Shown: positions 1-5,888 of the stretch, piece by piece
Layout: each line of letters begins with the position of its first letter
Position numbering within the stretch: the stretch's first letter is position 1
Source: Clostridiales bacterium
GTDB taxonomy: Bacteria > Bacillota_A > Clostridia > Christensenellales > Aristaeellaceae
Reading direction: 5' to 3'
NCBI GenBank assembly: GCA_012514855.1
Contig: JAAYZL010000242.1
Location: 1-6,290 of the forward strand
Length of the DNA: 6,290 bases
Translations under genes and position numbers: made by a program
The notes under the pieces: generated by a model
What the model saw: only the letters and a program-made list of their open reading frames with translations
Told to the model about the DNA's origin: nothing
The model's database searches: none

Positions 1-465
1 AAGCTGCCGTTCGAGGAGTTTTTGACGCTCGCGACGCCGTGGCTCGAGAGGGCTCTCGACCCCGCGAAATTCGACTTCCGCAGGATCGCGGAATTGCTCA
101 ACAGCCGCACCGAGGTGCTGAACCGCATCCCCGAGATGATCGATTTCCTCGCCGCGATGCCGGAATTCGACAATGAGCTCTACACGCACAGGAAGATGAA
201 GACCGACCCCGAAATCGCAAAAACCGCGCTCGAGGCGATGAAGCCCGTGCTCGAGGGCGTTTCCGACTGGACGGAGGAAAATCTGCACGCGGCGATCATG
301 GAGAGGATTCCCAAAACCGGCATGAAGACCGGGCAGGTGCTCTGGCCGCTGCGCATCGCGCTGTCCGGCAGGGCGTCGACGCCCGGCGGCGCGGTCGAGA
401 TCGCGTACCTGCTCGGGCGCGACGAGGCGCTCCGAAGGCTCGAATCCTCGCGGTCGAAGCTGTGA
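1..465 (+). CDS. gltX: Glutamyl-tRNA synthetase, C-terminal part (5' end outside window)
   Basis: This is the last 154 codons of a class I glutamyl-tRNA synthetase, the cytoplasmic enzyme that charges tRNA-Glu (and tRNA-Gln in bacteria lacking GlnRS). The frame is open from the first base, so the gene is cut by the window edge; an in-frame TTG at 22 is not a real start. What remains is the all-helical anticodon-binding domain. Its diagnostic stretch is KTGQVLWPLRIALSGR, followed by STPGGAVEIAYLLG and a final EALRRLE helix, which is how GltX proteins of this type end. The catalytic Rossmann fold with HIGH and KMSKS lies upstream and cannot be seen. The TGA stop at 463-465 overlaps the GTG start of the next gene by 4 bp, suggesting translational coupling and a shared transcript. 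The family call is secure; whether it is the discriminating or non-discriminating form cannot be judged from this end. Confidence 0.95.
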   Translation, partial: KLPFEEFLTLATPWLERALDPAKFDFRRIAELLNSRTEVLNRIPEMIDFLAAMPEFDNELYTHRKMKTDPEIAKTALEAMKPVLEGVSDWTEENLHAAIMERIPKTGMKTGQVLWPLRIALSGRASTPGGAVEIAYLLGRDEALRRLESSRSKL

Positions 466-1607
466 ATAAAATCGTCTATCCGGACTACGACCGGTCGATC
501 CTGTCGACGATCTCGTCGTGCCTCCGCCATTTCGGCGCGGAGGCGAATTACCCGCCGCTCCCGGAGCTCGACAATCTGCTTTCGACGAACCCCCGGCACG
601 TGATGATCCTGCTGCTCGACGGCATGGGCAAGCTGCCGCTCGAGCGGGCGCTTTCGAAGGACTCGTACCTGCGGTCGCATGAAATCGCGACGGTTACGAG
701 CATCTTCCCGCCGACGACCGCCGCCGCAACCACGGCGTATTACTGCGGGCTGTCGGCCTATGAATCGGGCTGGCTCGGCTGGCACCTCCATATGAAGGAA
801 TACGCCGCCGACGTCGTGGCGTTCCTCGGCAGGACCTACTACACCGACCGCCCGGTCGACGGCCCGCCGCCGGCGCCTTCGCTCATGCCCTACGAGACGG
901 TGTTCGACAGGCTCGCCGGGCGCTGCAGTACGCACGCGATCTGCGCGTTCGACTCGTATTCCGAAAAGGGCGCGGATCGGCGCCACCGCGTGTCGAATTT
1001 TCAGGGCGTCGCGGACGCGCTCGCGGCGATCTCGCAGGGGGAGGACAGGAGCTTCACGCTCGCGTACTGGAACCAGCCGGACGCGAAGATGCACGACTTC
1101 GGCGAGGGCTCGAGGGAGGCCGCCGCCGAGTTCCGCGCGCTCGACCGGGCGCTTGCAAAACTCCGCGAGCGGCTCGGCGACGCGCTTTTGATCATCACCT
1201 CCGACCACGGCATGATCGACACGGACGAGGCCGTCGACGTCGCGAAAATCCCGGAGCTTCTCGAGCCGCTCGTGATCCCGCCGTCGATCGAGCCGCGCGC
1301 GTCGGCGTTTTCCGTAAAGCACCACCGGAAAGCCGCGTTCGAGGACGCGTTCCGGAAAACCTGCGGGCGGGACTTCCTGCTGTTTTCGCGCGAGGAGGCG
1401 CGAAGGAGCGCTCTGTTCGGGCGCGGCGTCGAGCACCCGAAGTTCGACGATTTTCTCGGCGACTACCTGGGCGTCGCCGTCGGGACGCGCTACTTCCGGT
1501 TCACGCTCCCGGACGGGCGCGTGCCGTATACGCTGATCGGGCAGCACGCCGGGCTCACCGAGGATGAAATGCTCGTGGCGGTACTGGCAGATAGGACGGG
1601 AACATGA
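462..1607 (+). CDS. Alkaline phosphatase-superfamily (nucleotide pyrophosphatase/phosphodiesterase-like) hydrolase
   Basis: A 381-aa protein, probably a cytoplasmic two-metal phosphomonoesterase or phosphodiesterase of the alkaline phosphatase/NPP superfamily. The metal and nucleophile set can be read directly: D53 in MILLLDGMG; T85 or T86 in SIFPPTTAAATT, the nucleophile position; D207 and H211 in NQPDAKMHD; D248-H249 in IITSDHG; and H362 in GQHAG. All expected ligands are present and in family order, so the enzyme should be active. I see no signal peptide or membrane segment, unlike many secreted NPPs, which points to an intracellular substrate. The substrate cannot be deduced. The start is GTG at 462, inside the gltX stop. 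No strong Shine-Dalgarno precedes it, so initiation probably depends on ribosomes finishing gltX. The gene ends in an ATGA overlap with the PHP gene. A different phosphate, phosphonate or sulfate ester substrate remains possible. Confidence 0.88.
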   Translation: MNKIVYPDYDRSILSTISSCLRHFGAEANYPPLPELDNLLSTNPRHVMILLLDGMGKLPLERALSKDSYLRSHEIATVTSIFPPTTAAATTAYYCGLSAYESGWLGWHLHMKEYAADVVAFLGRTYYTDRPVDGPPPAPSLMPYETVFDRLAGRCSTHAICAFDSYSEKGADRRHRVSNFQGVADALAAISQGEDRSFTLAYWNQPDAKMHDFGEGSREAAAEFRALDRALAKLRERLGDALLIITSDHGMIDTDEAVDVAKIPELLEPLVIPPSIEPRASAFSVKHHRKAAFEDAFRKTCGRDFLLFSREEARRSALFGRGVEHPKFDDFLGDYLGVAVGTRYFRFTLPDGRVPYTLIGQHAGLTEDEMLVAVLADRTGT

Positions 1608-2302
1608 AAGACCGGGACTTCTACGTGCAGCTTCACCTGCACACCGCGGAATCGAGCCGCTGCGGGCGCGTCGGCGGCGCGGACATGGCGCGCGCCTGCA
1701 AGGAGGCCGGATACGACCTGATCGTCGTGACCGATCACTTCTTCAACGCGAACATCAACGTGCCCTACGACATCCCGTGGGACGAGCAGGTCGACGGGCT
1801 GTTCGCGGGCTACCGCGAGGCGAAGGCCGCGGGCGACTTGATCGGGCTCAAGGTGCTTTCGGGCTGGGAGACCTACACCGACGGCCCCGAATACCTGACC
1901 TACGGCCTCGACGAGCAGTTCCTCGTCAAAAACCGGGACATCGCGCTGCTGTCGAAGGCGCAGTACCTCCGGCGCGTGAAGGCCGCCGGCGGGCTCGTCT
2001 CGCACGCGCACCCGTTCCGCAAGGCCAGCTACATTCCCGAGTTCCAGCCCGATCCGCTGGGCCTCGACGCGGTCGAGGTGTTCAACGGAAGGCACATGGA
2101 CCCGTCGTTCGACGTGCAGGCGCTGAAGTTCGCGAAGCGCTACGGCATCCCCGGCGTCGCCGGAGCCGACGCGCACAACGCCGTGCACATACTCGACGGC
2201 GCGATGCGCTTCCCCTATCCGGTCGAGACCGCCTCCGAGATCTTCGAGGCGATCCGGCGCGGCGACGGCGAGATCGTGCCGAACATGACGAACCGTTTGT
2301 GA
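1604..2302 (+). CDS. PHP-domain metal-dependent phosphoesterase
   Basis: A 232-aa stand-alone PHP (polymerase and histidinol phosphatase) domain, a TIM-barrel-like trinuclear metal hydrolase. The full motif series is present: H11-L-H13-T; VVTDH with D44 and H45; E89 in GWET; H134-A-H136; and the closing AGADAH motif with D189 and H191. The length matches small PHP phosphoesterases, not DNA polymerase III alpha or the longer TrpH/RNase AM-type proteins. Some relatives cleave histidinol phosphate or nucleotide 3',5'-bisphosphates, but I see nothing that fixes the substrate here, and there are no histidine biosynthesis genes nearby. The start is ATG at 1604, which overlaps the preceding stop in an ATGA and has an AGGA at 1593-1596 as ribosome binding site. 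It is probably the last gene of the gltX-phosphatase-PHP transcript. I find no good intrinsic terminator after it, only a short inverted repeat. Confidence 0.9.
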   Translation: MKDRDFYVQLHLHTAESSRCGRVGGADMARACKEAGYDLIVVTDHFFNANINVPYDIPWDEQVDGLFAGYREAKAAGDLIGLKVLSGWETYTDGPEYLTYGLDEQFLVKNRDIALLSKAQYLRRVKAAGGLVSHAHPFRKASYIPEFQPDPLGLDAVEVFNGRHMDPSFDVQALKFAKRYGIPGVAGADAHNAVHILDGAMRFPYPVETASEIFEAIRRGDGEIVPNMTNRL

Positions 2303-2308
2303 AGGAAA

Positions 2309-2324
2309 TCGGACATTTGTCCGA
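2309..2324. repeat. Short perfect inverted repeat after the PHP gene
   Basis: TCGGAC and GTCCGA (6 bp each) flank a 4-base ATTT loop, starting 7 bp after the PHP stop codon. No T-tract follows (the next bases are GGAAAGTC), so it is not a standard intrinsic terminator. It may be a 3'-end stabilising hairpin or an operator for the promoter about 20 bp downstream. Its role is inferred only from position. Confidence 0.4.
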
Positions 2325-2344
2325 GGAAAGTCATAAGAATATCC

Positions 2345-2373
2345 TTGACGGGGACATATTGCCGCTTTATCAT
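2345..2373 (+). promoter_or_regulatory. Predicted sigma-A-type promoter of the zinc-ribbon/PG-binding gene
   Basis: A -35 box TTGACG (2345-2350) and a -10 box TATCAT (2368-2373) are separated by 17 bp, close to the housekeeping consensus. Transcription would start near 2380, giving a leader of about 60 nt. A second possible -10, TACAAT at 2375-2380, lies 24 bp from the TTGACG and so fits less well. The surrounding intergenic DNA is clearly more AT-rich than the genes. Confidence 0.7.
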
Positions 2374-2400
2374 GTACAATAGCATAGGTGTATCATGTTT

Positions 2401-2415
2401 CCCGGGGTATCCGGG
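2401..2415 (+). other. Small leader hairpin ahead of the ribosome binding site
   Basis: CCCGG (2401-2405) and CCGGG (2411-2415) can pair around a 5-base loop GGTAT, 8 bases upstream of the GAGGGAGGA ribosome binding site (2424-2432). It is short and has no T-tract, so it is not a terminator. It may affect stability or access of the leader. Evidence is limited to base pairing. Confidence 0.3.
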
Positions 2416-2438
2416 CGGCATCTGAGGGAGGACGTTTC

Positions 2439-3962
2439 ATGTTTTGCTCCAAATGTGGAAAGACCTTGAACCCGGCGGCCGAGGCCTGTTCGTGCGGGCA
2501 GGCGGTCGGCGAGAGCCGGTTCGAGGGGGTTCCGTATACGTCCGCGCAGCCGAGGATCGCGCCGGGGGGCACTTCCCGCGAGGACGCGCTGCCCTACACG
2601 CGCACGACCTACACCGGGGTGGACGAGCAGATGCAGGCCGGCGCCGACGCGGATGCGCGCACGACCTACCGCCCCGTCTACGAGGGCGCGTCCGTTCCGG
2701 AGGGAATCCGCAGGGACGTGCGCGCGGCGGTCGGCTACGAGCAGGACGCGCAGGCCCGCGCGGGCCTCGACGAGGACCCGCTCGTGCGCGAGATGTTCGA
2801 CGGCGGCGAGGACGCGGGCATCGACGACTTCGACCTGTCGCAGCTCCGGTCCCGGCCGATCGTGTCCGAGGGGCGCGCCGGCATCAGCCGCGACGTGACG
2901 GAATATGTCGAAAAGCTCGAGGCGTCGACCGAGCGCGGCTCGCGCCGGGGGCGCAGGCAGAAGGTCTACGGCGAAAATGAGACCGTGCCCTACGAGGAGG
3001 TCCGCGAGGAGGTCTTCCGGGACGCCCAGGACGAGGGCGAGCCTCTCCAATACGACCCGCGCGCGACGCTCCGGCTCGTCGCGAAGATCGCGGGCGCGCT
3101 GGCGGTGCTGGCGGTGCTGTTTGTCGGCGGCAAGCTGCTCTACGACCGCGTGACGGACATCCAGAAGGGCGGCGCGCCGATCGAGGGCGTGACGCTGACC
3201 GTCTACGATGAAGGCGTGAAGCTCATCAACGAGCACGCGGACACCGCGTATGTCGATTCGATCCTCTCGATGGCCGAGACCGGCGACCTGACGAGCTGGA
3301 CGGCGAAGCTGAACGCCGACGCCGACCAGGTCAGGGCGCTCGTCCCCGCCGAGCCGGGCGTCAACGACCGGCTGTTTGTCGACGCGCTCTCGGCGATCCA
3401 GACGAACATCGGAAGCGCCGTGTCGATGGACGTGTTCGACATGCGCGGAACCGTCGACGCCGCGGTGATCGCCAAGTCCGAGCAACGCTGGGACGTCGTC
3501 CGGGAATCGATCGCGCAGTTGACCGCCGCCAAGACCGCGGCGGAACTGACCGCGATCCTGGGCGGCGAAAAGGTGGATTTCGTGCTCCCGACCGAGGCCG
3601 CCGCGACCGCGACGCCGATCCCGTACAAGAAGCTCGCCAAGGGGGACAAGGGCGAGGACGTGAAGAAGATGCAGCAGCGGCTGTTCGACCTCGGCTTCCT
3701 GAAGGAGGGCATCGACGGCACGTTCGGCAACGACACGCAGACCGCGGTCAAGGTGTTCCAGTCCGAGGCGGCGCTGGAGCAGAACGGCATCGCGGACCCC
3801 GGGATGCTCGCGCTGCTCTACTCCGACGACGCGCCGATGACGCGGTACGCGAGGATCACGCCCGCGCCGACGCCAACGCCCGCGCCGACGCCGACGCCCG
3901 CGCCGACGCCGGACCTCGCGGTTGAGCCGGCGCTCGTGCCGAACGAACAGCCGGCGGCCTGA
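2439..3962 (+). CDS. Membrane-anchored zinc-ribbon protein with peptidoglycan-binding domain
   Basis: A 507-aa single-pass membrane protein. An N-terminal zinc ribbon (C3, C6, C17, C19) has a second knuckle of CxC, one residue shorter than the usual CxxC. Residues about 30-205 are hydrophilic, acidic and probably disordered, with repeated TTY/VPY-type motifs. A hydrophobic span lies at about 211-235 (core 217-231, flanked by K216 and K232). With arginines and a lysine on its N side, the N-terminus should be cytoplasmic. Residues about 236-390 form an extracytoplasmic part I do not recognise. Residues about 396-461 are a PG_binding_1 domain (LAKGDKGEDVKKMQQRLFDL, then GIDGTFGNDTQTAVKVFQ). The protein ends in a Thr-Pro-Ala repeat tail. 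ATG 2439 was chosen because GGGAGGA lies 6 bp upstream; an in-frame ATG at 2388 lacks such a site and sits just after the promoter. No catalytic domain is visible, so a wall-tethering or sensing role is inference. Confidence 0.85.
   Translation: MFCSKCGKTLNPAAEACSCGQAVGESRFEGVPYTSAQPRIAPGGTSREDALPYTRTTYTGVDEQMQAGADADARTTYRPVYEGASVPEGIRRDVRAAVGYEQDAQARAGLDEDPLVREMFDGGEDAGIDDFDLSQLRSRPIVSEGRAGISRDVTEYVEKLEASTERGSRRGRRQKVYGENETVPYEEVREEVFRDAQDEGEPLQYDPRATLRLVAKIAGALAVLAVLFVGGKLLYDRVTDIQKGGAPIEGVTLTVYDEGVKLINEHADTAYVDSILSMAETGDLTSWTAKLNADADQVRALVPAEPGVNDRLFVDALSAIQTNIGSAVSMDVFDMRGTVDAAVIAKSEQRWDVVRESIAQLTAAKTAAELTAILGGEKVDFVLPTEAAATATPIPYKKLAKGDKGEDVKKMQQRLFDLGFLKEGIDGTFGNDTQTAVKVFQSEAALEQNGIADPGMLALLYSDDAPMTRYARITPAPTPTPAPTPTPAPTPDLAVEPALVPNEQPAA
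3858..3911 (+). repeat. Three tandem 18-bp units encoding Thr-Pro-Ala-Pro-Thr-Pro
   Basis: Three consecutive 18-bp copies (3858-3875, 3876-3893, 3894-3911) differ only at the last base of the first unit (CCA versus CCG). Each encodes TPAPTP. They form a rigid, proline-rich extracellular linker after the peptidoglycan-binding domain. Near-identity at the DNA level suggests recent expansion by slippage, so copy number may vary between strains. Confidence 0.9.
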
Positions 3963-3973
3963 CCGCAGCACCC

Positions 3974-4009
3974 GCGGGAAGCGCATTGCGTGCTTCCCGC
4001 CGTTTTTTT
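3974..4009 (+). terminator. Strong intrinsic terminator after the zinc-ribbon gene
   Basis: The 9-bp perfect stem GCGGGAAGC (3974-3982) and GCTTCCCGC (3992-4000) encloses a 9-base loop that can add G-U and C-G pairs. Seven T residues follow at 4003-4009. It starts 11 bp after the stop codon of the zinc-ribbon gene. The T-tract ends one base before the GGGGGAGGGA ribosome binding site of the HAD gene. Confidence 0.9.
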
Positions 4010-4024
4010 CGGGGGAGGGATTCG

Positions 4025-4936
4025 ATGGATCGGCCGATCGTGGCGCTCATCTACGACTTTGACAAGACGCTGTCGCCCAAGGACATGCAGGAATACAGCT
4101 TCCTGCCCGGCATCAACATGCGGCCGGACGAGTTCTGGAGCCTTTGCCGCGAGCTCGCGCTCCGGAGCCAGATGGACGGCATACTCGCCTACATGTACAT
4201 GATGCAAAAGGCCGCCGAGGGCACGATGGATTTGACCCGCGAGGCGCTGAACCGGCTCGGCGCGGGCGTCGAGTTCTTTCCGGGCGTCGATACGTGGTTC
4301 GACCGCGTCAACGGGATCGGCCGGAGAAACGGCGTCGCCGTCGAGCACTACATCATCTCGTCCGGGCTCCTGGAGATCATCGAGGGCTCCTCGATCGGCG
4401 GCAAGTTCAAGGCGGTGTTCGCGGCGTCGTTCTGCTACGACGAGGCCGGCCGCCCCGTCTGGCCCGCGACCGCCGTCAACTACACGTCCAAGACGCAGTA
4501 CCTGTTTCGCGTCAACAAGGGCATACTCGACGTGACGAACGACCGCGACCTCAACGCCTTCACGCCGGAATACATGCGCCGCGTGCCGTTTTCGAACATG
4601 ATCTACATAGGCGACGGCTTTACGGACGTGCCCTGCATGAAGATGACGAAGCTGAAGGGCGGCTACTCGATCGCCGTGCACGCGCCGGGCGACACCGAAA
4701 TCGCCGACGACCTGCTCAGGCAGGGCCGCGCCGACTTCGCGATCGAGGCCGACTACAGGGAGGGCAAGGAGCTCGAACAGGTCGTCACGGAACTGATCCG
4801 CCGCATCCGCGTCACGCACGAGCTGTCGGTGCGCCACGCCCGGCAGGTCAAAAGGGCGCACGAGCGCAGGGGGGAAATCGCGCCGCCGGGGATTACGCTG
4901 CGCGGGGGGCTGGAGGGGGAGGATGAGAGGGAGTAG
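4025..4936 (+). CDS. HAD-superfamily hydrolase (phosphoserine phosphatase-like)
   Basis: A 303-aa haloacid dehalogenase-fold phosphatase, probably cytoplasmic. All four HAD motifs can be read: motif I D11-F-D13-K-T15 (nucleophile and acid/base aspartates); motif II I-I-S112-S-G; a motif III lysine, probably K156 in SKTQYLFR; and motif IV IGDGFTD with D197 and D201. The long helical insert after motif I (about residues 17-90) is a type 1 cap, as in phosphoserine phosphatase-like proteins. The tail from about 258 is basic, then Gly/Glu-rich and probably flexible. The substrate is unknown; there is no serine-pathway neighbour. ATG 4025 was chosen because GGAGG (4014-4018) lies 6 bp upstream; an in-frame TTG at 3986 would fall inside the terminator hairpin. 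No promoter is visible between the terminator and this gene, so expression may rely on read-through or on a promoter inside the preceding gene. The next gene converges, with 21 bp between stops. Confidence 0.88.
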   Translation: MDRPIVALIYDFDKTLSPKDMQEYSFLPGINMRPDEFWSLCRELALRSQMDGILAYMYMMQKAAEGTMDLTREALNRLGAGVEFFPGVDTWFDRVNGIGRRNGVAVEHYIISSGLLEIIEGSSIGGKFKAVFAASFCYDEAGRPVWPATAVNYTSKTQYLFRVNKGILDVTNDRDLNAFTPEYMRRVPFSNMIYIGDGFTDVPCMKMTKLKGGYSIAVHAPGDTEIADDLLRQGRADFAIEADYREGKELEQVVTELIRRIRVTHELSVRHARQVKRAHERRGEIAPPGITLRGGLEGEDERE

Positions 4937-4957
4937 ACGCAATGGGCGGGTTTCACG

Positions 4958-5383
4958 TCAATCCCGAAGCTGCAATTCGATCTTTGTGCCGACGACCGGC
5001 TCGTTGATGTGCTTGAGCGCTCTGCCGAAGCGGTTGAGCATGCCGGCTTCGGTGGAAAGCGCGAAACAACAGCGATGCCTGTTCAGGGATTCCCCATCGT
5101 CAATTTCCATGAAAACCTCGATGCCGATGTGCCCGGCGGCGTCTTTGCAATAGAATCGCAGCGAGATAAAGGGCGGATACCCGTCGCCTTCATCGCCGTT
5201 CTCCCACAGGTAACTGTCGTTCCGGGATCGCGGAAAAGCCGCCAAGATTTTTGACAGCAGTGAAATGGCCTCTTCCGAACAATAGGTTTGGGTTCGCGCC
5301 CTGACATGCTCCGACTGCGCGGTCACTTCAAGTTCGAAGAGATGCTCGTCCTGCCAGACGCGCTCGAAGATCAGATTGTCCAT
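4958..5383 (-). CDS. Hypothetical protein of about 141 aa, acidic, beta-rich
   Basis: I do not recognise this protein with confidence. It is soluble, with no signal peptide or membrane span. It has alternating strand-like segments (LIFERVWQDEHLFELEVTAQS, shortened here by family-style reading; then FISLRFYCKDAAGHIGIEVFMEI) and a closing helix AGMLNRFGRALKHI. That layout resembles small single-domain proteins, including some immunity-protein-like families, but this is only an impression and no toxin gene is adjacent. Two ATGs are possible. ATG 5383 has GGGGG 8 bp upstream and leaves a leader of about 18 nt from the predicted promoter. ATG 5398 would add five residues (MGAPR), has no ribosome binding site and would leave only about 3 nt of leader, so 5383 is preferred. 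GC content is roughly 55% by eye, against mid-60s in the left-hand genes, which hints at separate acquisition. No terminator is visible downstream. Confidence 0.75.
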   Translation of the reverse strand: MDNLIFERVWQDEHLFELEVTAQSEHVRARTQTYCSEEAISLLSKILAAFPRSRNDSYLWENGDEGDGYPPFISLRFYCKDAAGHIGIEVFMEIDDGESLNRHRCCFALSTEAGMLNRFGRALKHINEPVVGTKIELQLRD

Positions 5384-5407
5384 CCGCGGCGCCCCCATAT
5401 CAGCGCA

Positions 5408-5436
5408 AGTATATCACAGTTGGCAACCACTGGCAA
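5408..5436 (-). promoter_or_regulatory. Predicted promoter of the 141-aa gene
   Basis: On the minus strand, -35 TTGCCA (5436-5431) and -10 TATACT (5413-5408) have a 17-bp spacer. The predicted start of transcription is near 5401. A second TTGCCA lies 10 bp downstream of the first (5426-5421), within the spacer, forming a direct repeat that might bind a regulator. The -35 hexamer is identical to that of the 72-aa gene's promoter. Confidence 0.75.
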
Positions 5437-5465
5437 CAAAATCGCCCAACCCTTGAAAATGGGTG

Positions 5466-5493
5466 CAAAAAAACCGAGCAGTCAAACTCGGTT
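5466..5493 (-). terminator. Intrinsic terminator of the 72-aa gene
   Basis: Read on the minus strand, AACCGAG (5493-5487) pairs with CTCGGTT (5478-5472) around an 8-base loop, and the T run continues to 5467. It lies 17 bp after the stop of the 72-aa gene and before the promoter of the 141-aa gene, so the two genes are separate transcription units. Confidence 0.85.
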
Positions 5494-5509
5494 CCGTTGC
5501 GGTATTGGG

Positions 5510-5728
5510 TTAGTTCGCTTCGAGCTTCTTGAGCCGTTCGTCGGTTTCGGCGATGACTCTGTCGAACAGGTCGCCGGCGAACAATGCCGCCTGTTCCGCG
5601 TAGGTTCCTGTGCTCTTGATATCGACAGCCATCTTTGTGAGACGGCCTTCAATGTTCTCGAATCCGGCGTTGATTCGCTCTTGCATTGCGTCCAGTTTGT
5701 TCAGGATCAGCTTGGTGTCTTCGTTCAT
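5510..5728 (-). CDS. Small helical (coiled-coil-type) hypothetical protein, 72 aa
   Basis: A 72-aa protein of unknown function, almost wholly charged and helical. The N-terminal half (KLILNKLDAMQERINAGFEN, then IEGRLTKM) has hydrophobic residues at heptad-like spacing, as in short coiled coils. The C-terminus ends in a second charged helix (DERLKKLEAN). It has no cysteines, tryptophans or membrane segment. Similar short helical proteins are frequent hypothetical genes in Firmicutes and their mobile elements; that is a general resemblance, not an identification. The start is well supported: ATG 5728 has AAAGGGG (5742-5736) 7 bp upstream and a near-perfect promoter about 40 bp upstream, and a terminator follows the stop. 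This full set of signals argues that it is a real, separately expressed gene despite its size. GC is lower than in the left-hand genes. Confidence 0.75.
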   Translation of the reverse strand: MNEDTKLILNKLDAMQERINAGFENIEGRLTKMAVDIKSTGTYAEQAALFAGDLFDRVIAETDERLKKLEAN

Positions 5729-5765
5729 GCGGAAACCCCTTTCTTCGTCGGTTGTTATTGCTTAC

Positions 5766-5794
5766 ATTATAGCACGTTGGGAATCCGATGGCAA
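5766..5794 (-). promoter_or_regulatory. Predicted strong promoter of the 72-aa gene
   Basis: On the minus strand, -35 TTGCCA (5794-5789) is followed after 17 bp by a perfect TATAAT -10 (5771-5766). Transcription should start near 5759, giving a leader of about 30 nt containing the AAAGGGG ribosome binding site. Confidence 0.85.
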
Positions 5795-5888
5795 GCACGG
5801 CCTGCCGGGAATACCGCGGGCTTGACCTGCATCTTTCCAAAATTCTTTGATATTTTGCGGTGTTCTGCGTGCTATCGGCGGTCAGCCG

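Noticed and set aside
180..1547. A 455-codon minus-strand open frame opposite gltX and the phosphatase gene
   Set aside because: Its product is Arg/Val/Asp-rich low-complexity sequence typical of antisense reading of GC-rich genes, and the plus strand has recognisable enzymes with all motifs.
1564..2382. A 272-codon plus-strand frame over the PHP gene
   Set aside because: It is a frame-shifted reading with Arg-rich composition; the PHP motifs are in the frame starting at 1604.
2303..2438. Possible riboswitch in the leader of the zinc-ribbon gene
   Set aside because: The leader is only about 60 nt with one 5-bp hairpin, too small and simple for a known riboswitch class.
2370..3986. A 538-codon minus-strand open frame opposite the zinc-ribbon gene
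   Set aside because: It is an antisense shadow with arginine-rich composition; it starts in the terminator and overlaps a gene with clear domains.
3818..4942. A 374-codon minus-strand open frame opposite the HAD gene
   Set aside because: It is an antisense shadow; the opposite strand carries all four HAD motifs and a good ribosome binding site.
4947..4966. Possible bidirectional terminator between the convergent HAD and 141-aa genes
   Set aside because: Only CGGG/CCCG pair across an interrupted stem, with no T-tract on either side.
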